Below, in pieces: positions 1 to 11,600 of a DNA stretch of 64,000 nucleotides. The number at the start of each line of letters is the position of its first letter. The stretch's first letter is position 1. Made by a program: the position numbers and the translations under genes. The stretch lies in the NCBI GenBank assembly GCA_010093485.1, contig MU001496.1:214685-278684 (forward strand), in the 5' to 3' direction. Source of the stretch: Karstenula rhodostoma CBS 690.94 (Eukaryota > Ascomycota > Dothideomycetes > Pleosporales > Didymosphaeriaceae). The notes below the pieces were generated by a model. That model was given only the letters and a program-made list of their open reading frames with translations. It searched no databases and had not been told where the DNA came from.

Positions 1-3000
1 GTGTGTGGGGTTCGGCCTTGCACGCCGGCCGGCGCGTTTCTACCCCTCCCTCCCTCCTCTCCTCCTTGACTGGATAGGTAGAAGCCAGGAGAGGATCGCC
101 GATTGCGCCCGTCTCCGTCCGGCGGCGAGTCTCGAGGAAGAGGAGAGGTTTCACGTTTGCACCTGCATCGCCGGCATAATGTGCCATACGTGCGCGGACG
201 CGTGCGGTACCGTGCGGTGCCGTGCGGTGCGGGCCGCGCTACTTGACTGGCCCGGCCGGGATGGGGGCGTCATCGCAGCGCATCGCAGCGTGATAGGTAC
301 CTACCGGTATATTGGGCTTGATTTTTACCTCGCCACGCGCCGTGCTGTCGATGACGGCGGCCGCGGTGCGGTGGGTGGGTTCGGCAGGACAGGACAGGAC
401 AGGACAGGTTGTGCTGAGCCTGCTGCTACCTAGACTACCTACCGCGCTTGTTTTGCTGAGCACGTTTGAGTCATCGCCTCTGAGCGTGGAGACTGGGTTG
501 GGATCAGGAGGGTGGTGTCGCACAGCGCGGTAGGCGGGCGGGCGCGATACGATGCGATGCAATGCGATACCGGGACTTGGGCTCGTGAGGCCTCACCGCC
601 ACCCAGCGGGGTGTTTTTGCTGAGCGTGGTAGGTAGGTAGGTATTGGATGTGGGCGCACGAAGGGCGGGCGAGAGATGGCATGGTCCTTGGTAGTACTGT
701 CATTAACCTTGAAGTGAAAGGGGTTCAGATGACGGGGTTTGCGTTTGACGGTTGCGGGTGAGCAAGTGTCTGGGGCAGAAACGCAGGACGCAATCGCCAG
801 ACTGTCGCCCCCACGGAATCCATCTCCCACGCCCGCTCCCGCCTGCGCAGCGGACTGTTGCGCTCCGCAGAAGCACGTCTGGGGCGTGGCCGTGAGAGTG
901 AGAGTCCGCCCCGTAAGCCCCAATCACCGTCCGCATCCCGCACCTGTCTTGTCCCGAAACAACGTGTGACTGCTTGAAATGGAGAATGTAAATCATGCAC
1001 ATCAAGTCCGGTGCATGTCCCAGGCTGATGTTGCGCAATACAATGGGCCTGGGTCCGGCAGCGGAGGTAGCATCGCATTCATGTACCCCGCGTTGAGGTG
1101 TCGTTGCACTGTTGTCCGACGCGCTGGCTGGCATATCGATATGTAACCCGTATCGCGACATGGGCTGCTTATCTGAGTGTGGGGAAGGGTTTGAAGTCCA
1201 GAGCACGGTGTCGATGCGGAGAAGTGGGTAACGCGGGTATCGAAAAGCAATGGACATATCCAGGCCTGCGCATACCGTGGTCTACAAGACAGTAACACTG
1301 TGCCAGAGTCCAGATGGTGTTGGTGTTGGCCTGGCCTAGAGCGAGAGATCGACCGTGTAACCCCCTCCGCCCAAAGCACGACATGCATCTAGAGCTGTCC
1401 GCTGCTGTTGCATGGGGGAGCTCCCAGCGCGACAACCGCGTCAACAGTAGGGATTTGCAGTGTAGCGGAGCTGTCCGCTGTCTTGCCGCTGCAGGGCAAC
1501 CCCTCTCGGAAGATCCACCAACTGCTGTCTGCAAGCCCAGGTTGGACAGTCGTGTTCCTTCGCCCAACACCCTACCCTTCCCACCAGCATCGAGACCCAC
1601 GTGTATGGTCGAATCGAAGCCGATATCAGTCCCCACGAACAACCCACTGTTTGTTATCGCATGGGGATGGGTGGGTGCAGTGGCGGAAAAAACCACCTGC
1701 CTGTGGTGGAGAGGGAGATCAGTCGGAGTACTCCGTTGTGTAAGTGACAATCAACCCGTAAGCAGTTTCTCCGCCTCGGGATTTCTTCCTCCATCTCGGC
1801 AGCTTGGCCCGAGGTTTTTCCTCACTTGGGGACGTCGGAAGCGCTCTCCCTCGTGGCAACCAGACATCGCTTTTGGTAGGCTACCCTAGCCCCCCCGAGC
1901 CGCAATGCTCTCACACGTGGAAGCACAGGTGGCGCGCGCTCCGAGCTCCTCGGCCAACCACCGAGTGAGGTATGCTCCATTACCAAGTCTGGAGGACAAG
2001 CGCGGGACCGTCGCAACGCTATCTGTCATTTTTCGCGTGCAACAGCGGCCCGGCGAGCAACGCCAGATGGGGAAGCTCTTGTGAGGTTGCAGAAATGAAG
2101 CGTCGAAAGCGAAATTGGACATCTCGCGGGGAACGCTGGGAGGGTGCCGCGAAGCTTCGACGAGGCTTGCAGACGAGTCGTGTTTGGGAAGCGGTCACAG
2201 CGTCGCGGAAGCGGATGGAAAATCTTCAACGGCTGTTCGCATGGGTGCACGACTCGCACAGGAGTCGCGGAAGGACTGCCGCGAGCCTCTGCACGGGAGG
2301 CGATCCGCCTCTGTTTGCAAACAACGGATGTTCCCTCAGCCGACGCGCAAACTTTGCACGAAAATATTTCAGTGTTTTGGTGTTGGGTTGACCGTGTCTC
2401 ATGCTTTGCATGACGGCCACGCGCATTAGCCTTCGAGCAACCTTCTTCGCGCGCTCGTCGTGAAGTTTTTCCATATGCAGGGTTGGAGCGCAAAAGGGGA
2501 CATTCGGCAAAAATGCCCTCATCCCGAGGCGGGAGGCTGGCAAGGCCTTCTTTGCTTCTTCTAGCGCCGCTTCCAATATCGCGACATCGACCAGACCAAG
2601 GATCAGGATCCACCAGGTGCCCAGGCGCCTTCCACACTCCCGGTCCAGAAAGTTGCAATCTACCGTTGAAGCCTGAAGCCGAGATTGCACATAGCACAGA
2701 GCCGCAAACACTTTGGCTGATTGAGCATTTGGCAAGGCTGTGTCAACTCGTGATGGGAGTACAGTAAGGGCGGTGTTTATTTCTGGTAGCAGTGCAATCT
2801 GTGTAACTGCCCGACGGATGCGGGAACTCCGGTAGGTGGGTGGGTGTGGATGAAGATGACGGGAGCGCTGACCGCATACATAGATGACCGGTCATTACCG
2901 GCGTGCTCAGCCTTGTGAACCAAAAATTGCCAAACTGAGGTCGCACCCCACGCCTGTCTACCGGGACTGTCGGGACGGCACGGCGTTGGGGAGCTGACCA

Positions 3001-4210
3001 CCTTGAGGCTTCCCTTTCGTATGGATGGCCGCGCGTTGCGATGGTTGTCATGTCTATCACATGTGGGCGCCGGATGGAGGCTTTACCTAGACTCCAGAGT
3101 AGTGGAGAGTAGTCGCAGAGGCTAGAATATAGCACGGAGACAGGACCCTCAGATGGTCGTATCGAGGCTAATGTACCCCAGGTTACGACTCGGCTAAACG
3201 TCGGAACGCACTGCCCAGCCAGATGCGAAGTCAGACAACGGAGTCCTCCAGGCTTCAGAAGGTTTGGGGAAGTGTTTCGTTTTGCAGCGTGGCGAGCCAG
3301 CGGAGACGTACGAAAGGCTAGGGTCGTTGCGCAGAGCAGTGACAGCTCAGCGCTCGTGTCGTCGGCCTGTGTTCGCATGCCCGGAAATGGAAGGCTCTTC
3401 ACATGGCGGATCGGCGGATGGCAACCCGCTGAGCATCCCCATCTGGCAATGTAAACGGCCGGGTGAATGTGGGAGGAGCTCTACCGACAACCGACAGGGT
3501 GATCGCCCCTAGGCTGGCAGTGGGAGAGCAGGCACTCGGGCGTCGTCCGGAGGAGTGGGTGGGCGAGACTGGAGACGCCTCGTGGGGGCTTGGACTGTGC
3601 CCGCGGACGGCCCACGAAACATCAGTGGACTCTGGAGTCGTGGAGATTTCGCCTTGTGATTCAGGGTCACGACGACGAGGGCGCCACGAGTCCTTGCCAG
3701 GTGGCGGCCTGACTCACGCGTTGGCAACGGGATGCTGGGCCAGCACACACAGCACCCAGCACCCAGCACAACGCAGCTCAGCATGACTGTTGCTGTTGCT
3801 GTTGCTGCGCAGGCCCGCGACGAGTCATCTCGAGAGCATCCAGGCTGCGATCTTCGCATGCGGAATGGCGGTCGCGCAGGCCGGGGTTGCGCAGCGGAGG
3901 CTGACAGGTCGCATCTGGCGGTCTGTGTGTGGGCCAATCCCAGTGAAGCGAGTCAAAAAAGCGGTAACTCACCGTAAGTCGGAAGAAGCAAATCAGGATC
4001 CGACAGCGCGCACCAGTTTCAGGCCTCGCGAGCTGTGGGCCCAGTGTTGGGAATTTGCGACGGAAGATATAACGCCGCAAGGGCCAGCAGCCCGCTTCCA
4101 GAGCATCTGATTCCCGTTCGAGACACTCTGCGTGGGCAAAGTCACATTGCTTCTGACTCGGCCTCCTGATCCCATCCCATCCACATCCCGCCTCGCCTCA
4201 CTCAACTCAT
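1..4210. other. gene-poor stretch with simple repeats
   Basis: I find no convincing gene here. The open frames present overlap on both strands, lack recognisable domains and are not connected by plausible introns. The stretch contains short low-complexity runs: an AGGAC pentamer array at 386-408, GTAGGTAG-type tetramers near 627-640, a CAGCACC-type repeat near 3735-3770 and a TTGCTG array at 3788-3807. It may hold long upstream regulatory sequence for the small gene at 4533 or non-coding transcripts, but the sequence does not show which. Confidence 0.5.
386..408. repeat. AGGAC pentanucleotide microsatellite
   Basis: About four and a half perfect tandem copies of AGGAC. It lies in non-coding sequence with no gene nearby. 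Confidence 0.85.
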
Positions 4211-4532
4211 TCCCCGCTGCCTATTTACATCCACCTCAGCCCTCGCTCATCCTGACTTGGACTTGACAGCATCCCCACAACAGGTTTCGCGCCCCCGCCC
4301 AGACACCGGCCTGCTTCGCCCTTTTCTACTCCTTCGGATCTGGTTACCACGTCGTCATACACTCGGACCCTTTCGCCCTCGGTAGACCTCCTCCACACTA
4401 CACTACCCTCACGCTAGCTGAACGGCCGTCACGCGAAAAACCGCGTACGGGACCGCATCCGTGTTTTTTTTCCCGCCGAAGACACCCGCAAACAACATAT
4501 AACATAGCATCCCGGGCCCCACCACCGCCACG

Positions 4533-4973
4533 ATGCATTTCGAAACATCTCCAGGTTCTTCGCCATCCAAGTCGCTCCCCATCTCCATCAAGACCATGTC
4601 GTCCCCGACCGACTCCCTCTACAGCAACTGCTCCATCGAATCGTCCACCTCCAGCCGCGGTTCGTCATGTGCATACCCTTCCTGGCCAACCGGTAGCGCA
4701 CTCGGGTACCGCAGCACGCCCAGCTCCTACATCAGCGACGCCGACCTCTTCGGCGAGGACCTCGACGACGACTTCTCCTGCCCCTACCTCCAGGAAGCAC
4801 CTGCACCGCCACGCCAGCCCCCGATGGCCCAGGCTTTCCCCATCTTGCCGCCGCTCTTCGCGTCGGAGAAGCCAAAGAAGCAGCAGCGCAGACGCAGCAG
4901 TGGCCGCAAGCCTCGCCGCTCCAGCAAGCCCATGACCCCCATCTCCGAGTCGCCAGAGGCCCAGCGAGACTGA
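4533..4973 (+). CDS. small Ser-rich basic-tailed protein of unknown function
   Basis: Intronless 146-residue reading frame that starts in a good context (CACGATGC). It follows a pyrimidine-rich leader from about 4210, typical of fungal promoters and 5' UTRs. The protein has a Ser-rich N-terminus, a central acidic patch around a YISDADLFGEDLDDDF segment (about residues 69-84), a proline-rich stretch and a strongly basic tail (KPKKQQRRRSSGRKPRR, about 114-130) that could be a nuclear localisation signal. A second in-frame ATG (MSSPTD, residue 22) is a possible alternative start. I recognise no catalytic domain. The impression of a conserved Pezizomycotina family is from memory and unverified. 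A probable intron lies just downstream of the stop codon. Confidence 0.6.
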   Translation: MHFETSPGSSPSKSLPISIKTMSSPTDSLYSNCSIESSTSSRGSSCAYPSWPTGSALGYRSTPSSYISDADLFGEDLDDDFSCPYLQEAPAPPRQPPMAQAFPILPPLFASEKPKKQQRRRSSGRKPRRSSKPMTPISESPEAQRD

Positions 4974-5004
4974 ATGCGCATCCGGAATTTTGTCTTTTCT
5001 CAAG

Positions 5005-5060
5005 GTATGTTCGGAACCTGCTCGCTTGCCTGCAGACAAAGCCGCTAACGCCTTGGCCAG
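5005..5060 (+). other. probable intron in the 3' UTR of the 4533-4973 gene
   Basis: A strong donor (GTATGT at 5005), a GCTAAC branch-like sequence at 5044-5049 and an acceptor (GGCCAG ending at 5060) define a 56-bp intron of the same style as coding introns in this window. It begins 31 nt after the TGA of the upstream frame, so it would be spliced within the 3' UTR. The alternative is that the transcript continues into an unrecognised downstream exon. Confidence 0.45.
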
Positions 5061-8000
5061 TCATCTTTCAGCCGTTTACACCAAACATCAACAACATGAC
5101 GTCAGCGCACTATCATATCAGCGCCGTATTCCTATCCGCCCATCAACGTCTCGATCTTGCAGCCTTTCCCTCTCTGGTTTGTCTGGTCGATGCCGAGTCT
5201 CGTCGCGTCCGCAGAGGAGTCCGCGGTCCAGACTCCCGCGCGATGCATTCCGCTTCGCACTCCGACCCGTTCCGGACATGGACTCATCCAGCTCAGCGCC
5301 CGGAACCCGACAGGCCTTCGGGCTTCCTGAACGTGACAGCACCCTGAGCATGACTGGAGTACGTGGGGTGCGGGGTCTACGTTACCATGTTAGCCTTGCG
5401 TCGCACTTCACGTGCCGTCGTGCTGACGTGCGACGTCTCTCCACGTCTGGGCCCGACGTTGCCCTGGCCAGCTTCGTGTCGCGGGGGCCTAGACGAAACG
5501 ATCTACAGCCCGGTACCGTCGGACCGCAGCCGCAGCCGCAGCGATGGTGAAGCGGAGGAAGTTGGAGGTTGAGCAAGCGCTCGCCTCACATTGGGTGGTC
5601 GAGTGTGATGAGTCTTTGGCATTTGCAGGCGTTCTGGGATTCGCGCGATTCGCATTTGATACCCCCTCCGATTTACGGAACACAGCGACTGGAAACGGCA
5701 TGTTTCTTTATGCGCGGGCTGCCGCACAGCGTAATTGGGCTGTGGTGGCGGTCGCGCCTTTCCTCTTTGATACCCCCCTTCTATCAGATACCCAGCGAAT
5801 AGTACTTATTATTATTGATTGATTGACCTTATACTCTGTTTGACTTTTGCTCGGTCATCTGTCGCCATGTTATCTCTTTCCGATTTGACGTGCTGATCCT
5901 GTGGAAGCTCGTCTCCACGCTGGCGGCGCCTGGGAGCTGCAGCATCTGGCGGTGAGTGAAGACCCAACATGGGCTTTACTCCATCGGCTCTTCGCTGCCC
6001 CCAAGATACATAGATAGTTTGAACTCGGGGCTCGCGTGGGAATCCCAAGGTCAGCCTCATGATGCTTATTCGTCGCGGTATCAATCGCATGGTCTGATTT
6101 GCCTTGACTGCGCGTTGGGCGCATAACAATGGCAATGTGATATCGTCTCCCCCCATCGTGACCAAGTGTGCGATTGGGCGGTATGGGCATCGTTACAGCA
6201 GCGCTTCACAATCCTTTGCGGCGAACCAGGCCAGAGCGTGATCCTTCACTGGAAATGTTGGGCATCAAATCGGTGTGCAGTGCAAGGCAGGCATACGGAC
6301 GGATCCACGGCGACGATGGCGACTGGACGTCGTAAATGCTACCACATGCGCACGCGAACGAATAGCACGACTGTGACGTCCCCATAAACACACCCAGGTA
6401 CGCTCGCCACGAGATTTGGCACACACCCGTGACCTTGTACGAGTCCAAAAATAATGCACATCACCCGATTTGTGGGAAGCGGCCATGCGGATGTAAGCGA
6501 AATGGTGCTTTTGTGGTGGTGACGCTGCTGGGAAGGAAAGCTCTCTTCCGGCTGCCGACGCATGCTCTGCGTTGCACCGAGTCTCAGCGCGGACCCAGGC
6601 GCTTGCCCCATCTCAGCGTGAACTGCCGGGACCTTCTGGAAAAGCGTGTTGCGTTGCAGCAAGCAACGTTCGCATCAGGCTGCGGGTTGCGGTGAGGAAC
6701 GTGGGGTTGGGGAGGGGAGGGGCAGGTGGCTGCTGCACGACAGGGTCTACAATGGTGGAAGCTCCAGCTGCTAGTGCGGGCGCTTAGTAGCTTGCGCGCC
6801 GCACTGTGAACATGTTGTTGGAGCGGAATCTAGAGCGTGATGAGTTGCTGTGCTCGTCGTCAATGGCAGCAGAGAATATTGCCAGGACGATAAGGGGCCG
6901 TGCGGGGCCACTGGTTCATGCTGCTACGAGAACTGAGGAGGCTGGGGTGGGGTCAATCGAGATGAGAGCCAATATGTATGCGGTTGCGTTTGGACCAGCG
7001 CGCATACAGCACTGTGCAAAAGAAGCCCCCCTCGCGGATCGACGAAGCTCGGACAGCTGTAAGTCACTGCGGGACGACGGAAGGGCTTGCGGCACCGCTC
7101 CAGCCGAACCAGCGCTCGGTGGAAAGCAACAGCGTGTGTCCATGTAGCTCAGACGCAAAGGCCAGGAGGCGTGTGTTGGTCAGAGCAGAGGGGGTACCTG
7201 GGTAAAGGGGCCGAGCAGCATACACAGTATGTATGCGTGGACGGATCCGTATTCCCATTTGCAGTGCTGTACCTTGCGAGGACACGCTGTCGGGTCCTCA
7301 GGTGGGTCGGGTTGACCGCTGCATTGGAGCGCTGCACGACTGCGGATGCGTGCCAGGAAGCAGTTCGCCCTCGTGTTGCGTTTCGGGAGCGGAGAAGCAC
7401 ACGATCCCGTTCCACCGTTCTACGAGACATCACGGCCCTGTCCGAGCAAAGGGAGGGCCCGGCGCAGCGTAGGGGCACCGTGGCATTGCCGCCCCCAATG
7501 CAATGGCGGTCGTGGAGGCCGCGGGGGGCTGGGGGCTGGGGGCTGGGGGCTGGAAGCGAGCGTGGTGCGGCGGTCGGGCGATGTCTACAGGATCGCAGGA
7601 GTCGGTGGAGCGATGCTGTCGCGGCAGCGCATTGCGGTCTGATATACAGTGTATGCGGTGGTGCTGCTTGGAGCGATGGGGTGCGACTAGTTGGGCATGG
7701 CTCGAAGGATGATGCATGCCGCGGCGGCCCGTACCTACCACCGACGACCAGCTGCGCATCATGATAGGGCGGCCGACCGTGTTCGCCTGCACCTCTGTCA
7801 CCGCGGTGCGGCCAATCACATGACGCGCACTCCTCGTCTTCTGAACCCCCCGTCGACGACGTCCTCGTCCCTGTGCCATCGCCACCGTTGAGAGGCTGCG
7901 CTGCTCGTCCCATGCAGGCACCGCGCCTTCTGCAGCGCGAAACTGGCCCAACGATGCCGCCGTGTCACCGGGGCGGCCAGCTTGGCGGCCAGCATGCTGC

Positions 8001-8100
8001 CAACGCGCCCACCTCGCCCTGCATCTCGCTGCTTCTCCAAATGAATGAAGCGGCGAGCGACCCAGCCGTTAGACGCCTCACTGTCCCCGGTTCCTGTCCG
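5061..8100. other. gene-poor stretch
   Basis: No supported gene. Reading frames up to about 250 codons occur on the minus strand around 7150-7910 but have arginine/cysteine/proline-biased composition typical of GC-rich non-coding DNA and no recognisable domain. It contains a G-rich minisatellite (7523-7549) and a TTATTATTATTGATTGATTGA run near 5806. The final 500-600 bp before 8673 are pyrimidine-rich and probably the promoter and leader of the WD40 gene. Confidence 0.5.
7523..7549 (+). repeat. GGGGGCT minisatellite, G-quadruplex motif
   Basis: Four G-runs of 5-6 bases (7523-7528, 7531-7535, 7538-7542, 7545-7549) separated by CT loops. This fits the canonical G-quadruplex pattern with very short loops on the plus strand. 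It is about 1.1 kb upstream of the start codon of the WD40 gene. Confidence 0.8.
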
Positions 8101-8672
8101 CGTTGCTCGTTTACTCTTTAGGCTCACGCCGGTGGGCTCGAGGGCCTGTCCTGACTCTCGCTGCCACCATTGCTCTCCTGTCCCCAGCAGGAATCAATCC
8201 ATCCTGCCCTTCTTAAGCGCCGGCCCTTGATAGGCCCACGCCAGCTACTGCATCAACCCTCCTCGCTCGTCCGCGCTTCTGCTGCTCTTCTCCTCACACT
8301 TGCTGTCTCTTCTGCCTGCCGTCTGTCCCTCCAGCTGCACCTGGGTCGTGATACCGCCGTCCTCTGCAAACGGGCGCATGCAGACTCGTTTACCGCCGAC
8401 TTGCAACCCCAGTCAGCCAGGGCGGGGCTAAACCATACCGCCCTCTAAACGCCGTGGAGCTTTGGGAACAGCTGCACTGCTCTTTAGCGCGCACGTTGCT
8501 GTGAGTCTGAATTCCCCGGCGCTGTCTTCTGCGTTTCATCCACGCCCTTCTGGAAGCCCCTGATTGTGCTCCCCAAGTCTTTATCGATTCTGTCTGCCCT
8601 CGCTATGCGCCGTGTGGGCGTCTCTGCACTCCAATCCCACTGACTGACACCCACTTCCCAGGCCCGCGCACC

Positions 8673-11600
8673 ATGTCGTCCGGACTCGCCAGACAGCGCT
8701 CGGCGTCGCGAGGCTCCTCGGTGCGCTCAGATGTCCAGCACAAGCCGCCGACACCCAGCATCACTCCAGGAAGCGACGAATTTGCCTTTGAACCATGCGC
8801 CGCCACCGCCTCCTTCCTGCTCTACGCCCAGCGCAACGTCATTCTGTGCCTCCACCATGACACTCTGGCCGTCGAGAGAAGATTTACCCGCCATCGCGAA
8901 GACGTCTCGTGGATCTCTGCCGACACCGTCAGCGAGCGCGGGGCCGGTCGTCTGGTGGTGAGCTACGATGCGGGGAGCACCGCAATTGTGTGGGACCTTC
9001 TTACGGGCGATGAGGTGGCCCGTTTCGCATCGTACGATCAGATTCGGGTTGCGTCGTGGATGAGGAACGGCAATGTTGCTTTTGGTGAGAGAATCCCGTT
9101 TCAGTCGCGCTTTCCGCATTTTGCTGACCAGGAACCAGGTAATGCGCAGGGCAACATCATCCTTTTTGAACCCTCAACCTCCGAGCACATTTCTGCGAGG
9201 ACCATTTTCGACCCCATTACAGCACTGGCTCCTGCGGCGGACTGCAGGACGTTTGCAATTGGGTAAGTGTCTGAAATAGGGCCCACGTGCCCGGAACATT
9301 CATGCTAAGCGATTCTAGATATCTCAATGGCTCGATTCTGATTGCGACGTTACAGCCGTCATTTACCATTCTCCACACACTCACAACGCCCAGAGCCCCT
9401 TCCCCTATTGCAGGGCTTGCCTGGCACGGATCGTCTTCCAAGCAGAAGTCTGAAATGTTAGCCGCTCAGACCTCGGACGGTGACCTCAGAGTGTGGAGTA
9501 TCCCCAAGGTGGCCCACGGTGGCGACACACCTTGTGTGATTCGCATCCTCAACAAATCGGACCAAAGAGAACCCGGCCCCTGCTGGTTCGCGTGGTCGAA
9601 AAATGGCCGAATCATCCAATACACGGAAGGGTACGTATTCTAGATCGCTCACGCTGGGCTGCCCTGCATAGTGTGGGCGCCCGGCGCTTAACGAAATCAT
9701 GCTGACCACTCATCGCCCAATAGTCAAACAGCCTCTTGGGATGTGCGCACCAAGCGGGTCTCGTATGAGAGTGTGCCCACGGTCGACAATGTTGCCGCCA
9801 TTTGCAATTACGGCCCCACTGCTACACTCTTCACCATGAGTCGTAACTACGGTGTGCAGCAATATGACTTGAACCCTAGTGGAACGCCAACCATTGTTCA
9901 AAACGTCCAGCATCCTCCTGCTAACACTCCCCCTTCTCCTCCTCACTCCCTCGATGAACATGACAAGCCTGGTCAGACCCCACTGACTGCTCAACCCAAG
10001 TCAGTGGCACATGTGTTGATTGAATCTGAAAGCAGTGAAGGTGAGAGTCAGGCTGTACTCTCGCCGCTACAGAAGATTGCCCAAGAGATGGACCAGTTGG
10101 AGGAGGAGCGTCGTGACCGTGTCGGCCCCCTCAGTCCTGTCTCCAGTCGAGGTTCCCAAAGCTCTAGATCGTCTGGAAGCGGGCGTGGACCACGATACAA
10201 ATATGACAAGCCTACCAACACCAGGTCGTCGAAGAGCTCAGGTACTGTATTCTCGTCAGGCACCTCATCCATGATGGGTGCTTCTCGCGAGAGCATCTCT
10301 ATAAAGTCTACATCGTCGGCTACGTCATCCCGCTTCACTTCTTCCCATCTTCGCAAGGAAGTACTTCGGAGCCCCGATGAAGCCCAGCGTACCAAGCACA
10401 TGGACCTGTTTCCCTTCACCAAAGCTCGGCTTGGCGATGTTCCATACCGAAACTCTCAACTCGGGTCCGAAAGGTCTCCAGACGACCTCCGCCAGAACAT
10501 GCTTCGCATCGTGTTTGGTTGGGAGAATGATATCGAAGAGCTGATTCGTGACGAACGTGAGTACAACGCTCTACTAACAAAGTCGGACGCTAACAATCCT
10601 AGTTGCCCGCCATCCAGCTGGGTCAGCCGCGGCTGTTTTGCTTTCGAAGTGGCTTGGTGATGTTGGCGCCGACCTCATGGCATCCATGGTCGGGTCTGAG
10701 TCAATGACTTCCTCGGACTGGATGCTGCTTGCTCTCAGCTCCATGGGCCAGGGTACTCAGAAGAAAGTTGGTGAAACTTTCGTCCAGCGTCTTCTTGAAA
10801 AAGGCGACATTCACCCTGCCGTTGCTATCTTGCTTGGCTTAGGTGAGCACAACGATGCCGTCGAAGTATATGTATCTCGTAAATACTTCATGGAGGCCAT
10901 CTTACTTACATGTCTAATGTTCCCGACGGACTGGCAACGGCAATCTTTCCTCGTCAGAAAGTGGGGCGAGGCTGCAGTATCCCGTGGCCAAGCAGAGCTC
11001 GCTGTCAAATGCTTCTCTTGTATGGGCCTGGAGTCTTCCGAGCCTTGGTTTTCTCCGCGCGCTCAGGACGCAGTGTTCTCTGCACATAAGCAACATATCC
11101 TAGGCTCGCAACTCAGCCCGCCTCTTTCACCTCCGAGCGCTGGAGGAAGCCGGATCACAGCGAAGATGTCTTCCCTCAAACTCGTCACCGATTTCGGCAA
11201 AGGACCTCAACCGCAACAGATGATCCCGGAAGATGAGGAACAGACTCCAATGCACGTTGGCGCGACGCCTATCGCAGAGTCTGCCATGAGTCCCACTGGC
11301 GGTAGGAACCCATGGCTCGGCGCAAGCCTGAGATCAGCCCGTGCTCGAGACGGGTCCCGTGAGCCATCGTCGGCCAGGACTGCCACACCCGGCTCGTACA
11401 ACCGTAAGCGTCTTCCCTCTCAGTCTGGTACGGAACGATCCACAACAAACAACGAGTATCTTGCATCTCTTGTTGTACCGAACCGCGGACAACGTGACCA
11501 AGTTCCAAGTACTGCTATCGACAACATCGGACGCGAGACGGAAACGCTGCCGTTCTCAAGCCGTCGCGCAGCATCAACTGGTGCTAGCGAGAAGGAGATC

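Noticed and set aside
2026..2697. 223-codon minus-strand ORF in the first gene-poor stretch
   Set aside because: No recognisable motif, competing plus-strand frames over the same interval and no plausible splice partners.
7149..7913. 254-codon minus-strand ORF
   Set aside because: Arg/Pro/Ser/His-biased composition of GC-rich antisense frames, no domain, and several overlapping frames of similar length on both strands.
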